Assembly (NCBI RefSeq): GCF_005503365.1
Contig: NZ_SCML01000022.1
Location: 1-64,000, forward strand
DNA from: Hydrogenophaga sp. 2FB
GTDB lineage: Bacteria; Pseudomonadota; Gammaproteobacteria; Burkholderiales; Burkholderiaceae_C
Length of the DNA stretch: 64,000 nt
Direction: 5' to 3'
Both the position numbers and the translations under genes were made by a program. Numbering within the stretch: the stretch's first letter is position 1; every line of letters begins with the position of its first letter. The notes under the pieces were generated by a model that worked only from the letters and a program-made list of their open reading frames with translations, was not told the origin of the DNA and did no database searches. Of this stretch, positions 34,597 to 42,578 are shown in pieces.

Positions 34597-35577
34597 ATGG
34601 ACATCCATCGACGCCGACTGCTGCAGCTCGCAGCCGGAGGGGCCGCGGCCCTGCCGGCCACCGCCTTCGCCCAACCCACCTATCCCAACCAGCCGGTCCG
34701 GGTCATCGTGCCCTTCACCGCCGGCTCGACCACCGACGTCGTGGCGCGCATCGTCGGCGAACGCCTGGAGGCGTACCTCGGCCATCCCTGCGTGGTCGAC
34801 AACAAGCCGGGGGCCGGCGGCACGGTGGGTGCGGCGCAAGTGGCCAGCTCGGCGCCCGACGGCCACACGCTGCTGGTTCATTCTTCCGGCCACGTCGCCA
34901 ACGCGGCGCTCTACCCCGCGCTGAAGTACGACACCCTCAAGGACTTCACGCCGGTCACCATGCTCGCGTCGATGCCCAACGTGCTCGTCGTGGCACCGAA
35001 CAAGGGCTTCACGTCGCTGCAGGACCTGGTGCGCAAGGCCAAGGCCGAGCCTGGCAAGTTCCTCTACGGCTCATCGGGCAATGGCAGTGGCTCGCACATC
35101 GCCGGAGAGAAGTTCCGCATCGCCGCCGGCATCCAGGTGGCGCACGTGCCCTACCGGGGCACGCCCCAGGCGCTGAGCGATGTCATGGGCGGGCGGCTGG
35201 ACTGGTTCCTGCTGCCGCTGGCGGTGGCCACGCCACTCATCAAGGGCGGCAAGCTCACCGCGCTGGCCATCGGCGCGTCTGCACGCTCGCCGGTCTTCCC
35301 GGACGTGCCGACCACGACCGAGTGCGGCTTCGGCGGCGCTGACCAGACGTTCTGGGTCGGCCTGTTCGCACCCCCCAGGATGCCGGATGCGGTGCTCGGG
35401 CGCCTGCACGCCGAGACACTCAAGGCACTCCATTCGCCCGAGGTGCGGACCCGGCTGGAGGGGCTTGGGGCTGACCCGGCGCCGATGCCACTGCAGCAGT
35501 TCGCCAGACTGGTCCGCGAAGAAACCGCCGCCACCGCCGCGCTCATCAAGCAAGCGGGCATCAAGCTCGACGCCTGA
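34597..35577 (+). CDS. Bug-type substrate-binding protein
   Basis: 326 residues with a twin-arginine-like signal (MDIHRRRLLQLAAGGAAALP ending AFAQP near 27). Motifs: RVIVPFTAGSTTDVVARIVG, CVVDNKPGAGGTVGAAQVAS and AHVPYRGTPQALSDVMGGR. It is the second Bug of the ring-cleavage operon and lies between the reductase and the frameshifted amidohydrolase. A strong hairpin follows its stop codon. Confidence 0.9.
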   Translation: MDIHRRRLLQLAAGGAAALPATAFAQPTYPNQPVRVIVPFTAGSTTDVVARIVGERLEAYLGHPCVVDNKPGAGGTVGAAQVASSAPDGHTLLVHSSGHVANAALYPALKYDTLKDFTPVTMLASMPNVLVVAPNKGFTSLQDLVRKAKAEPGKFLYGSSGNGSGSHIAGEKFRIAAGIQVAHVPYRGTPQALSDVMGGRLDWFLLPLAVATPLIKGGKLTALAIGASARSPVFPDVPTTTECGFGGADQTFWVGLFAPPRMPDAVLGRLHAETLKALHSPEVRTRLEGLGADPAPMPLQQFARLVREETAATAALIKQAGIKLDA

Positions 35578-35583
35578 CGGCAC

Positions 35584-35608
35584 GGGAGGCGGTGCCGCGC
35601 CGCCTCCC
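35584..35608 (+). terminator. Hairpin between Bug and amidohydrolase genes
   Basis: GGGAGGCGG and CCGCCTCCC form a perfect 9-bp stem with a 7-base loop, six bases after the Bug stop codon. Only a short T-run follows, so it may lower read-through into the amidohydrolase rather than fully stop transcription. Confidence 0.6.
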
Positions 35609-35632
35609 ATCCCTGTTTCAAGGAGATCTGAC

Positions 35633-37422
35633 ATGCGCAAGTACATGGGCCGCATCGCGGCCACACTGGCTCCCGCCCTGCTGGCGGCAGCCGCCTTCGC
35701 CGCGGATGACGCGCGCGCTGTCGACCGCATCCTGGTCAATGGCGACATCCTCACCATGGATGCGGCAAGGCCCACGGGCAGGCGATCGCCATCCGAGGAA
35801 GCGACATCGTCGCGGTGGGGAGCGACAAGTCCATTCGCAAGCTCCGTGGTCCGCGGACCGACGTCATTGACCTGCAGGGCAAGACGGTCATTCCCGGGAT
35901 CATCGACGCGCACATCCACGCCATTCGAGGAGGCCAGGGGTTCTCCTTCGAAACGTACTGGTACGAGCAGACCACGCTGGTGGGCGCTCTTGAACAACTG
36001 AAGCAAGAGGCCATCAGGCGCGGGGCGAACCAATGGGTTGCGGTCACGGGCGCCTGGTCGCCGGAACAGTTCGCCGAAAAGCGCCCACCGACACCGCAGG
36101 ACCTCACCCGGGCCGTGCCCAACAACCCGGCCTATGTCCAGTACCTGTACGACTACGCGGTCGTCAACGACAAGGGCATTGACGCGCTGGGGCTGAACGC
36201 GGGTGGCGCGTTGCCCGCGGGGCTCACCGTGGAGCGCGATGCGCAAGGCAAGGCCACCGGGAAACTGCTCGGGGGCATCGGCTCCTTCAACGCGCTGTTC
36301 GCGCGCATTGGGGCGCGCTCGCCAGCGCAGAGCCGCGACAGCCTGGCCGCCTTCTTCTCGGAGCTCAACCGCCATGGCGTCACGGGCATCATTGACCCGG
36401 CCGCGGGTGACCTTCCCATCTACAACGCGCTGTTCGACCTATGGAGGAACAAGGCACTGACGCTGCGCGTGGCCTACCGCGCCGCCGCGCTGCCCATCCA
36501 GAACGAGGCGGCATGGTTCAACACGGCGTTGACCTTTCTGCCTCCGCTGTTGGGCGACGACATGATGCGTTTCCTCGGTGTCGGCGAGGCACTGGTGTTC
36601 GGCATGAACGATGGCGTGCGCATGGGCCCGGGTTTCAGTCCCTCTCAAGCCGCCAGGGATGAACTCGCGAAGGTCGCCTCGCTCGCCGCGGCGCGCCGGT
36701 ATCCCCTGGAGGTTCATGCGTACACCGACGATGCGGCCAAGGCCATCCTCGATGTGTTTGAAGAGGTCTCGAAAACCTATCCTCTGCAGGATCTGCGCTG
36801 GGCGATCACGCACATCAGCACCGGTTCCCATGAGACGTTCGAGCGCATGAAGAAGCTGGGCATTTCCTACACCGTTCAGATGGGGCCGTACTTCGAGGGT
36901 CCCGCCATCCGGGAAGCCAACGGAGATGCCATCGCCCAGGCCTCACCGCCGACCCGCCTTGCGCTGTCCAAGGGCATGGTGGTCGCCGGGGGCACGGATT
37001 CGACCCGCGTGGGTGTCTTCAACGTCTGGCGCGCCATCGAATACCACGTCACCGGTCGCTCGGCGGGTGGGGCCGTCCAGCGGCGCGCAGACTACCTTCT
37101 CACCCGCGAAGAAGCCCTCCGGCTCCATACCGCGAACGCGGCGTGGCTCAGCTTCGACGAGCAACGCAAAGGCACGCTGGCGCCGGGCAAGCTGGCCGAC
37201 CTGGCGGTCCTCAACGCGCCGTACCTCAAAGTTCCAGCGGACCGGATTCACACACTTCGTTCGGTGCTGACGCTGGTGGGCGGCAAGGTCGTTCACATCG
37301 ACCAGGACGGCCTGCGCCGCGGCGAAGCGGCCAGCGCGGCCCGACCCGGCGTCAGGACCCAGGCGCTTCAATCCTTGGTGGACATGCACCGTGCCGAGGA
37401 AGGAACAGGGAAAGGCCACTGA
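35633..37422 (+). pseudogene. Amidohydrolase-3 (YtcJ-like) gene interrupted by a frameshift
   Basis: A strong AAGGAG site precedes ATG 35633. The first 48 residues (signal peptide ending AFAADDA, then VDRILVNGDILTMDAARPT) are in one frame. From about 35779 the family continues in another frame (QAIAIRGSDIVAVGSDKSIR, then VIPGIIDAHIHAIRGGQ with the HxH metal site) up to TAA at 37422. A single missing base near 35776-35779 explains it. The original frame stops at 36001. The rest of the enzyme is intact, including VVAGGTDSTRVGVF and GTLAPGKLADLAVL, so the loss is recent or a sequencing error. If repaired, it would be an exported hydrolase of about 595 residues. Confidence 0.85.
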
Positions 37423-37436
37423 GGGGTCGCTTTTGC

Positions 37437-37445
37437 GGGGGGGGG
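37437..37445. repeat. Homopolymer of nine G residues
   Basis: A run of nine G residues lies between the amidohydrolase and the convergent chalcone-isomerase-like gene. Such runs slip in replication and are prone to sequencing miscalls; no gene reads through it. Confidence 0.7.
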
Positions 37446-37473
37446 TTCTTCATCACCCGCTCGGAGGTACTGC

Positions 37474-38121
37474 CTAGCGGCGTTGAACGCCAGGCCTGCT
37501 CGCCTGGAGATCTCGCGGTTGGACACCCAGCAGCGCATCCTTGAGAGCCCAGTCCACGGGCGCCTTGCCGATCCAGATCGCCAGCATGGCGTTGAAAAAT
37601 TCCGGGTCCTTTGAAGGCTGGCCCAGAACCTTGCCCTTGGCGGAGATCACGGTCCCGGCCCCGGGAACCCAATCGATGGTGATCGAGTCACCGGACGCCA
37701 GGCTCTTCTGCTCCGCGAAAATCTCACCCATGCGTGGCAAAGCGGGCAGCACCTTGAGCAAGTCGTTTCGCGGTGTGTTGTCTTGAATGCTCCGAATGAA
37801 CAGGCGCCCCAGTTCACCCGACTCCACGTCGCGCAACATGGTGAGCACGACGCGTTTGGGGCCGCTCGCCGCATAGACCGCCTCGGGCGTGGCGACCTTC
37901 TTGTTCAAGTAGAGAGCGGCGAGATAGACCTTGAAAGGTCCCTTGTAGCGAACGCCTGAGCCGTTGAGCTCAAGGCCGGCGCCGGCGACCTCGGCGGACT
38001 CACTCACCTTCATGCCGGCGATCTCTATCGTGGCGGCGCCCGCAGCGCTCAGGCTCAGTGCGCCGCACAACATGATGGCGGCGACACACAGCCGCTTGAT
38101 TCGAATGGATGCGAGGTGCAT
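37474..38121 (-). CDS. Exported chalcone isomerase-like domain protein
   Basis: 215 residues from ATG 38121, chosen because it gives a normal Sec signal (RIKRLCVAAIMLCGALSLSA ending AGAA). Upstream in-frame starts at 38220 and 38325 would bury the signal. The mature part has the Chalcone_3 pattern: GLELNGSGVRYKGPFKVYLA, LYLNKKVATPEAVYAASGPK, LTMLRDVESGELGRLF and the end IWIGKAPVDWALKDALLG. These bacterial proteins are periplasmic, bind fatty-acid-like ligands and have no proven isomerase activity. It is monocistronic. Confidence 0.88.
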   Translation of the reverse strand: MHLASIRIKRLCVAAIMLCGALSLSAAGAATIEIAGMKVSESAEVAGAGLELNGSGVRYKGPFKVYLAALYLNKKVATPEAVYAASGPKRVVLTMLRDVESGELGRLFIRSIQDNTPRNDLLKVLPALPRMGEIFAEQKSLASGDSITIDWVPGAGTVISAKGKVLGQPSKDPEFFNAMLAIWIGKAPVDWALKDALLGVQPRDLQASRPGVQRR

Positions 38122-38458
38122 GTCAAATGCAGCGCGGGTCGGGGCATCCACGTCCCGGGTGGCGCCAACATGTGCATCGGCCTCAAGCCGAGCGAGACAA
38201 CCAGTTGTGTGTTTTTTCATGCGATGAAGACCTTGAAAACTTGCAGCCAGCACCACGGTGGTGCCGCTGGATGTGTCGCTTGAGACGCGCTCATTGACCT
38301 TGAATTCAATGTAGGCAGGAACCATTCAGTCAACAATCGAATTAACACTTTCTTAGAAACAACATCGGCGTGCGTGTGCACAATTCGTGTTTTGTGCCAG
38401 CAAGCCTTGCGCTCGCAGCGCCCTCGAACCCCATGGTCTGTCCACGCTCCACCTTGTC
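38122..38458. other. Intergenic region with a perfect palindrome, divergent promoters expected
   Basis: 337 bases between the chalcone-isomerase-like gene and the GNAT gene. It contains GCACCAC-G-GTGGTGC at 38250-38264 and an AT-rich stretch at about 38310-38370, where promoters for both directions are likely. No RNA gene or convincing small ORF was seen. Confidence 0.5.
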
Positions 38459-39136
38459 ATGAATCACCTCTTCGCCAACATCGCCTGGCATGCCTTGGTC
38501 GGTCCGCATTCGAGGTACGCGACCGGAACGGATGACGCCTGTCGGTACGCCAGAGGCTTCTCGCCCATCGTCGCTTTCCCGGACGTCGAAAGTCCCGACT
38601 TCGACGCCCTGGCGCCCTTGTGCGAGGCCGGGGAACAGCTCTACTGCCTTGGCTGGGCGGGTCTGGCGCCCGCCGACTGGCACATCGATGCGGAGGGCAC
38701 CATCGTCAAGATGGCCTGGAAGGCTGCGATGCCTGCAATGGACGAGGCCCCCGAGATCGTGCAGCTCTGCGCGCAACACGCGTCACAAGCGCTCGAACTG
38801 GCAACCCTGACCCGTCCCGGCCCGTTTGGTCCGCGGACGATCGAACTCGGCGAGTACTTCGGCCGCTTCGAAGGACAGCGCCTGGTGGCCATGGCGGGCG
38901 AGCGCATGTTTGCCGGCGGGCTGCGCGAAATCAGCGGCGTGTGCACGCACACGGACTTTCAAGGCCGCGGACTGGCACGCCGGCTGGTGGCCACGCTGAT
39001 CCGGCGGCAGATGGGGCGCAACGAGACTCCTTTCCTGCACGTCATGCGCGACAACGGCCCAGCGCACCGGCTCTACGAGGACATGGGGTTCCGCGACGTC
39101 CAGGAGTCCATCGTTCGCGTCATCTCGCTTCGGTGA
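38459..39136 (+). CDS. GNAT-family N-acetyltransferase
   Basis: 225 residues from ATG 38459. The C-terminal GNAT core is clear: ISGVCTHTDFQGRGLARRLV (motif A with the Q-x-x-G-x-G/A acetyl-CoA loop), then FLHVMRDNGPAHRLYEDMGF (motif B). The N-terminal half (LFANIAWHALVGPHSRYATG) is less conserved. It resembles the FR47-like group, with unknown acceptor. It stands alone; a decayed comEC fragment lies directly downstream. Confidence 0.88.
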   Translation: MNHLFANIAWHALVGPHSRYATGTDDACRYARGFSPIVAFPDVESPDFDALAPLCEAGEQLYCLGWAGLAPADWHIDAEGTIVKMAWKAAMPAMDEAPEIVQLCAQHASQALELATLTRPGPFGPRTIELGEYFGRFEGQRLVAMAGERMFAGGLREISGVCTHTDFQGRGLARRLVATLIRRQMGRNETPFLHVMRDNGPAHRLYEDMGFRDVQESIVRVISLR

Positions 39137-39187
39137 TCGTGCCCTGCACGGTGGCCGCGCAGCGTAGCGCGGGCTCGCTTGCCGCTC

Positions 39188-39314
39188 GCGGCGTACGGCA
39201 TCGGGCTCGGCGCTGCGCCACACCGCCAGGCGCTGTGCGCGCCGTTGGACACGCGCAGCCGCAGGACATGGCGTTGCTCGAGAACCGGCCTTTGCCGTCT
39301 TCGTCGAAATCCGA
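39188..39314 (-). pseudogene. Decayed comEC fragment
   Basis: Bases 39225-39314 match 42914-43004 of the intact comEC gene with four substitutions and one deleted base. Bases 39204-39221 match 42637-42654 at 17 of 18. Thus about 260 bases between these parts are missing and the frame is broken. The encoded remnant is the end of the metallo-beta-lactamase-like domain (around SSNAMS, VSNGAHSAW). It lies in the same orientation as comEC, 40 bases from the hipA stop. Confidence 0.85.
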
Positions 39315-39353
39315 GTCGTGGCCGCTACAGCGGCGGCGCCCTGTTCAGACCGT

Positions 39354-40652
39354 TCAGGCCGTCAGCGCCACCCCACCCCGCAGGCGCGCGGTCACCTCGT
39401 CGCGCACGTTCTGCGGCGCGTCCGCGAGCAAGGCCGGCCAGTCGGCCTGCGCGGCTTTCACCAAGGCCTTGCAGTGCCGCAGCACCACCGACTTGCGCAG
39501 CAGGCCGGCGCTTTCGATGAGCGCCTCGAGCTGCGCCCAGGTGAAGGCGCGCAGCGTGTGGTCGATGGCGCGGTTCACGCCGTAGTCGATCGGCGGCAGG
39601 CCGGCGAAGAAGGCGCTCACGCAGACCGGGTCGTACAGCGGCGCGAGTTGCGGCTCAACGCCGTCGGGATACAGCAGCGCCCAGTTCTTCAGGTGCGCGT
39701 CGGTGTTGCCCAGCAGGATGAAGGCCACGAAGCGACCAAGGAACTCGCGCGTGTCGCGCGCGGGCTGCGTGGAGTACAGGTTGAGCAGGCGCAGCATCTG
39801 TCCGTAGTCGCGTTCAATGCCCTTGCCGTACTTGTGCTTGGGCGCATAGCCCAGCACCTGCGAGAACTCTTCCATGTGCACGCGCAAGCCGTGCCGGCGG
39901 TCGAAGCGCTCGACCGCCAGGATGTGCGGAAATGGAATGGGCTCGGGCAGTTGCGCCTGCTCGCGCGTGACGATGCTGGCGCGCGCGCAATCCAGCCCCA
40001 GCGCGGCGCACAGGCGGTAACCGGTGTATTCGTTTTCCACCAGCTCCGGGTGCCGGGCGCTGGGCAACTTGAGGATGTGGCTACCCACCACGCCATGCCG
40101 TTGGACCACGTAGCGCCGCCCTTCCTGCAGCGCGGAGAACTTGGTCACCATGCCGGGCAGCGACGCGGCGTCCTCCACCGGCAATTCGACGAAGCCCGGC
40201 TCCAGCACATCGAGTCCCAGCGCCGTGTGCCAGTGGCGCACCACCTGCGGAATGTCCTCGTCGGGCGGCACCGGCTCTACTTCGAGCGCGCCCATGAGGT
40301 CATGGCCGGCGGCGGCCAGCAGTTCGAACTCGTCTTCGGTGGTGCAGCCACGTTGTGCGGCCAGGCGCTCGCGGTTGTGGCCTTCGGGCAGCAGGTTCTG
40401 GAAGAACACCGGCCAGTGGCCGTCGTTGCGCACCAGGCGCTCGTCGCGCGTGGCGCGCAGGATCTGCTGCGTGGCCGCGTCGTCCACACCGCGCAGGCTC
40501 ATGGACAGTGTGGGCCGGCGCGGGTTCTGGATGTAGGCCTCATCGAACGATAGGCGCAGGATGTCGCCGTATTGCGAGAGATAGCCGATGGCCTGCTTTT
40601 CCCCCGCGGGTGTGTGCAGGAACAGGCGCAGGTAGCGGATGAAGGTGCTCAT
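39354..40652 (-). CDS. hipA: HipA-family Ser/Thr kinase toxin
   Basis: 432 residues from ATG 40652. The N-terminal HipA domain holds LSFDEAYIQNPRRPTLSMSL and FFQNLLPEGHNRERLA. The kinase core includes VTKFSALQEG, the catalytic loop FILLGNTDAHLKNWALLYPD and the metal-binding LAPLYDPVC. Proteins of this family phosphorylate glutamyl-tRNA synthetase or other targets and cause growth arrest unless bound by HipB. It lies 13 bases after hipB in the same operon. All key motifs are intact, so the toxin is probably active. Confidence 0.93.
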   Translation of the reverse strand: MSTFIRYLRLFLHTPAGEKQAIGYLSQYGDILRLSFDEAYIQNPRRPTLSMSLRGVDDAATQQILRATRDERLVRNDGHWPVFFQNLLPEGHNRERLAAQRGCTTEDEFELLAAAGHDLMGALEVEPVPPDEDIPQVVRHWHTALGLDVLEPGFVELPVEDAASLPGMVTKFSALQEGRRYVVQRHGVVGSHILKLPSARHPELVENEYTGYRLCAALGLDCARASIVTREQAQLPEPIPFPHILAVERFDRRHGLRVHMEEFSQVLGYAPKHKYGKGIERDYGQMLRLLNLYSTQPARDTREFLGRFVAFILLGNTDAHLKNWALLYPDGVEPQLAPLYDPVCVSAFFAGLPPIDYGVNRAIDHTLRAFTWAQLEALIESAGLLRKSVVLRHCKALVKAAQADWPALLADAPQNVRDEVTARLRGGVALTA

Positions 40653-40665
40653 GGCCGTCGGCCGC

Positions 40666-40965
40666 TCAGGACGGCTTGTCCAGCAGGTCGACCAGGGATT
40701 TCGGCGCACCCGCGCCAGCGGGTTGGCCGAGCACACGCCCGCCGGAGCGAACGAAATCCGCCACCTCGGACTGCAGCGCGCGCGGCACGAGCATCAGCTC
40801 CATGCCCATGGCGCGCGCCAGTTCCTGCAGCGTGGACAGGCGCGGATCCATGCCAGCTTCGATGCGCGAGACGGTCATGCGGCTCACGCCCGCGCGCTGC
40901 GCCAGTTCGTCCTGGGTCAGCGAGGCCGCCTTGCGGGTGCTTTCGAGGTTTTGGACAATGCTCAT
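40666..40965 (-). CDS. hipB: HipB-like antitoxin, XRE-type regulator
   Basis: 99 residues from ATG 40965 (a second start at 40974 adds three). The XRE helix-turn-helix is TQDELAQRAGVSRMTVSRIE with LSTLQELARAMGMELMLVPR after it. The C-terminal tail (about 65-99) is Gly/Pro-rich and could bind HipA. It precedes hipA, the normal order, and probably represses the operon through the palindromes in the AT-rich upstream segment. Confidence 0.9.
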   Translation of the reverse strand: MSIVQNLESTRKAASLTQDELAQRAGVSRMTVSRIEAGMDPRLSTLQELARAMGMELMLVPRALQSEVADFVRSGGRVLGQPAGAGAPKSLVDLLDKPS

Positions 40966-41085
40966 TACATGCATCTTTTATGTAAGTTTGATAAACAAAT
41001 TTAGCATGAAAAGCACAATACGTCCATGAAATGATCAATAAACATATCATTCACTGATAAATGCTAAATTAAATTAGCAACTTCC
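40965..41085. promoter_or_regulatory. AT-rich hipBA control region with inverted repeats
   Basis: About 120 bases that are strongly AT-rich. TTACAT (40965-40970) and ATGTAA (40980-40985) form an inverted repeat over the hipB start codon. TGCTAA (41062-41067) and TTAGCA (41074-41079) form another, and TTTAGCA recurs at 41000-41006. These are candidate HipB sites and the promoter. Confidence 0.6.
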
Positions 41086-41219
41086 TGTCGAAAGCGCAAT
41101 TCCTTAACGACTCAAAAGCCTGAGCGGCATCTGGACACAATAAGCCGCTTCCGACGGCGATGGCGCACCCGGCTGGCGTGCGACACATCGACCCACAACA
41201 TCCACAGAGAGGCTCCACT

Positions 41220-42146
41220 TTGTCAGGCGCATACACCCACCTCACGATCGCCAACGACGCGCGAGCGCACGCTCGAAAAACAGGTCTTCGCAAGTCCACG
41301 CTCGCGGCGCTGGGCACCCAGCTCAAATACGTCGAACTCGGTGCGGTCAGCCCCGACTACCCCTACCTCGCCACCGACCGTTCGCAAGGCCAGTGGGCCG
41401 ATGCGATGCACCTCACCCGCACCGGTGAGCTCTTCCGCTGCGCCGTGCAGGCGATCCACCGGGCGCCGGGCCCGTCGCAGCCCAAGCTCACGGCCTGGCT
41501 CTTCGGGTGGGCCTCGCATGTCGCCACGGACATGACGATCCACCCCGTGATCGAGCTCAAGGTGGGGCCGTATCTGGGCAACGAGAAGGCCCACCGCATC
41601 TGCGAAATGCACCAGGACGCGCACCTCTTCCCGCGCATGAACGTGGGGTCCGCCGCGCTGGCCCGCCACCTGGAGACCGGGGTGGCCACCTGCAACGCAC
41701 CGAACGACGCCGATGCGCTCGACCCGGTCATCGAACAGGTGTGGCTCGAAGCCCTGCTCAAGACCTACCCTGCGCACGCCGCCGCGGACGCACCCAGGCC
41801 CAGCGCCTGGCACCGAGGGTTTCGCCGCGTGCTCTCGCTGGTGGCCGGCTCCAACCACCTGTTCCCCTTCGCGCGCCATGTCGGCATTTCCATGGGTCTG
41901 AACTATCCCCGTTTCGAGGAGATCGATCCGCAGTACATCCGGGGCCTGAAGACGCCGGAAGGCCCGATGGACCTCGACCCGCTCTACGAACGGGCGCGGA
42001 CGAACGTGCTGGAAATGTGGCGCGGCCTGGACGAGGCACTCGTCTCGGGGCGCTCCGATGCACTCGACGCCTTGGAGGACTGGAACTTGGACACCGGCCG
42101 CAGCCTGGCCACCCAACAACGCGTTCTCTGGAGCAACCTGGCATGA
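41220..42146 (+). CDS. Zinc-dependent phospholipase C family protein
   Basis: 308 residues from TTG 41220, which has GAGAGG nine bases upstream and begins right at the family opening SGAYTHLTIANDARAH; an ATG at 41160 would add 20 residues without similarity. Family features: LGAVSPDYPYLA, ADAMHLTRTGELF, FGWASHVATDMTIHPVIELK and HQDAHLFPRM, with many His and Asp residues for zinc. There is no signal peptide. The substrate is unknown; many relatives are only annotated by fold. The stop overlaps the lipoprotein start (ATGA). Confidence 0.85.
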   Translation: MSGAYTHLTIANDARAHARKTGLRKSTLAALGTQLKYVELGAVSPDYPYLATDRSQGQWADAMHLTRTGELFRCAVQAIHRAPGPSQPKLTAWLFGWASHVATDMTIHPVIELKVGPYLGNEKAHRICEMHQDAHLFPRMNVGSAALARHLETGVATCNAPNDADALDPVIEQVWLEALLKTYPAHAAADAPRPSAWHRGFRRVLSLVAGSNHLFPFARHVGISMGLNYPRFEEIDPQYIRGLKTPEGPMDLDPLYERARTNVLEMWRGLDEALVSGRSDALDALEDWNLDTGRSLATQQRVLWSNLA

Positions 42147-42565
42147 CATACCGCACCGCCCTCTTCGCCTGTTCGTTCGCCACCGTGGCCCTCATCGGCT
42201 CGGGTTGCGCAAGCCGCGTGCAGGAGCGCGACATGAACCACCTCGCATCCGCCTTGACAAAGGTGTCGGCCGCGGTCGACGCCAAGGTGCGCTACGAAGA
42301 CTTTCCCGCAAACGCTTCACCGGAAGAACTCCTGAAAGCGGTGACCCAGGGCGATCCGCCTCTCATGCGCAACTTCGACGGCCGCGTCTTGCTGGTGCGG
42401 CGCGAAGGCGAAGACTCGGCCGTCCTGCTGTGCGAAGCAGGGCCGGGCCGAGCGCTGCTGGAAGACGCCGGCTGCACCGCCGCGATGGACGTGCATCGGT
42501 GGTCATTGCCCGCGCCTCAGCGCTGTGAGTTCACCTTGAACTTGAAGGCTGTTTGCGGGAACTGA
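42143..42565 (+). CDS. Small lipoprotein of unknown function
   Basis: 140 residues. A type II signal peptide MTYRTALFACSFATVALIGS is followed by GC at the lipobox, with Cys 22 as the lipidation site. The mature part is soluble, with four further Cys residues (LLCEAGPG, DAGCTAAM, QRCEF, AVCGN) that may form disulfides. It is translationally coupled to the phospholipase-C-like gene. I do not recognise the domain. Confidence 0.75.
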   Translation: MTYRTALFACSFATVALIGSGCASRVQERDMNHLASALTKVSAAVDAKVRYEDFPANASPEELLKAVTQGDPPLMRNFDGRVLLVRREGEDSAVLLCEAGPGRALLEDAGCTAAMDVHRWSLPAPQRCEFTLNLKAVCGN

Positions 42566-42578
42566 GCACGGGCTCGTC

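Noticed and set aside
41160..41219. ATG 41160 as the start of the phospholipase-C-like protein
   Set aside because: The 20 extra residues match nothing and TTG 41220 has the ribosome site at the right distance and starts at the family opening.
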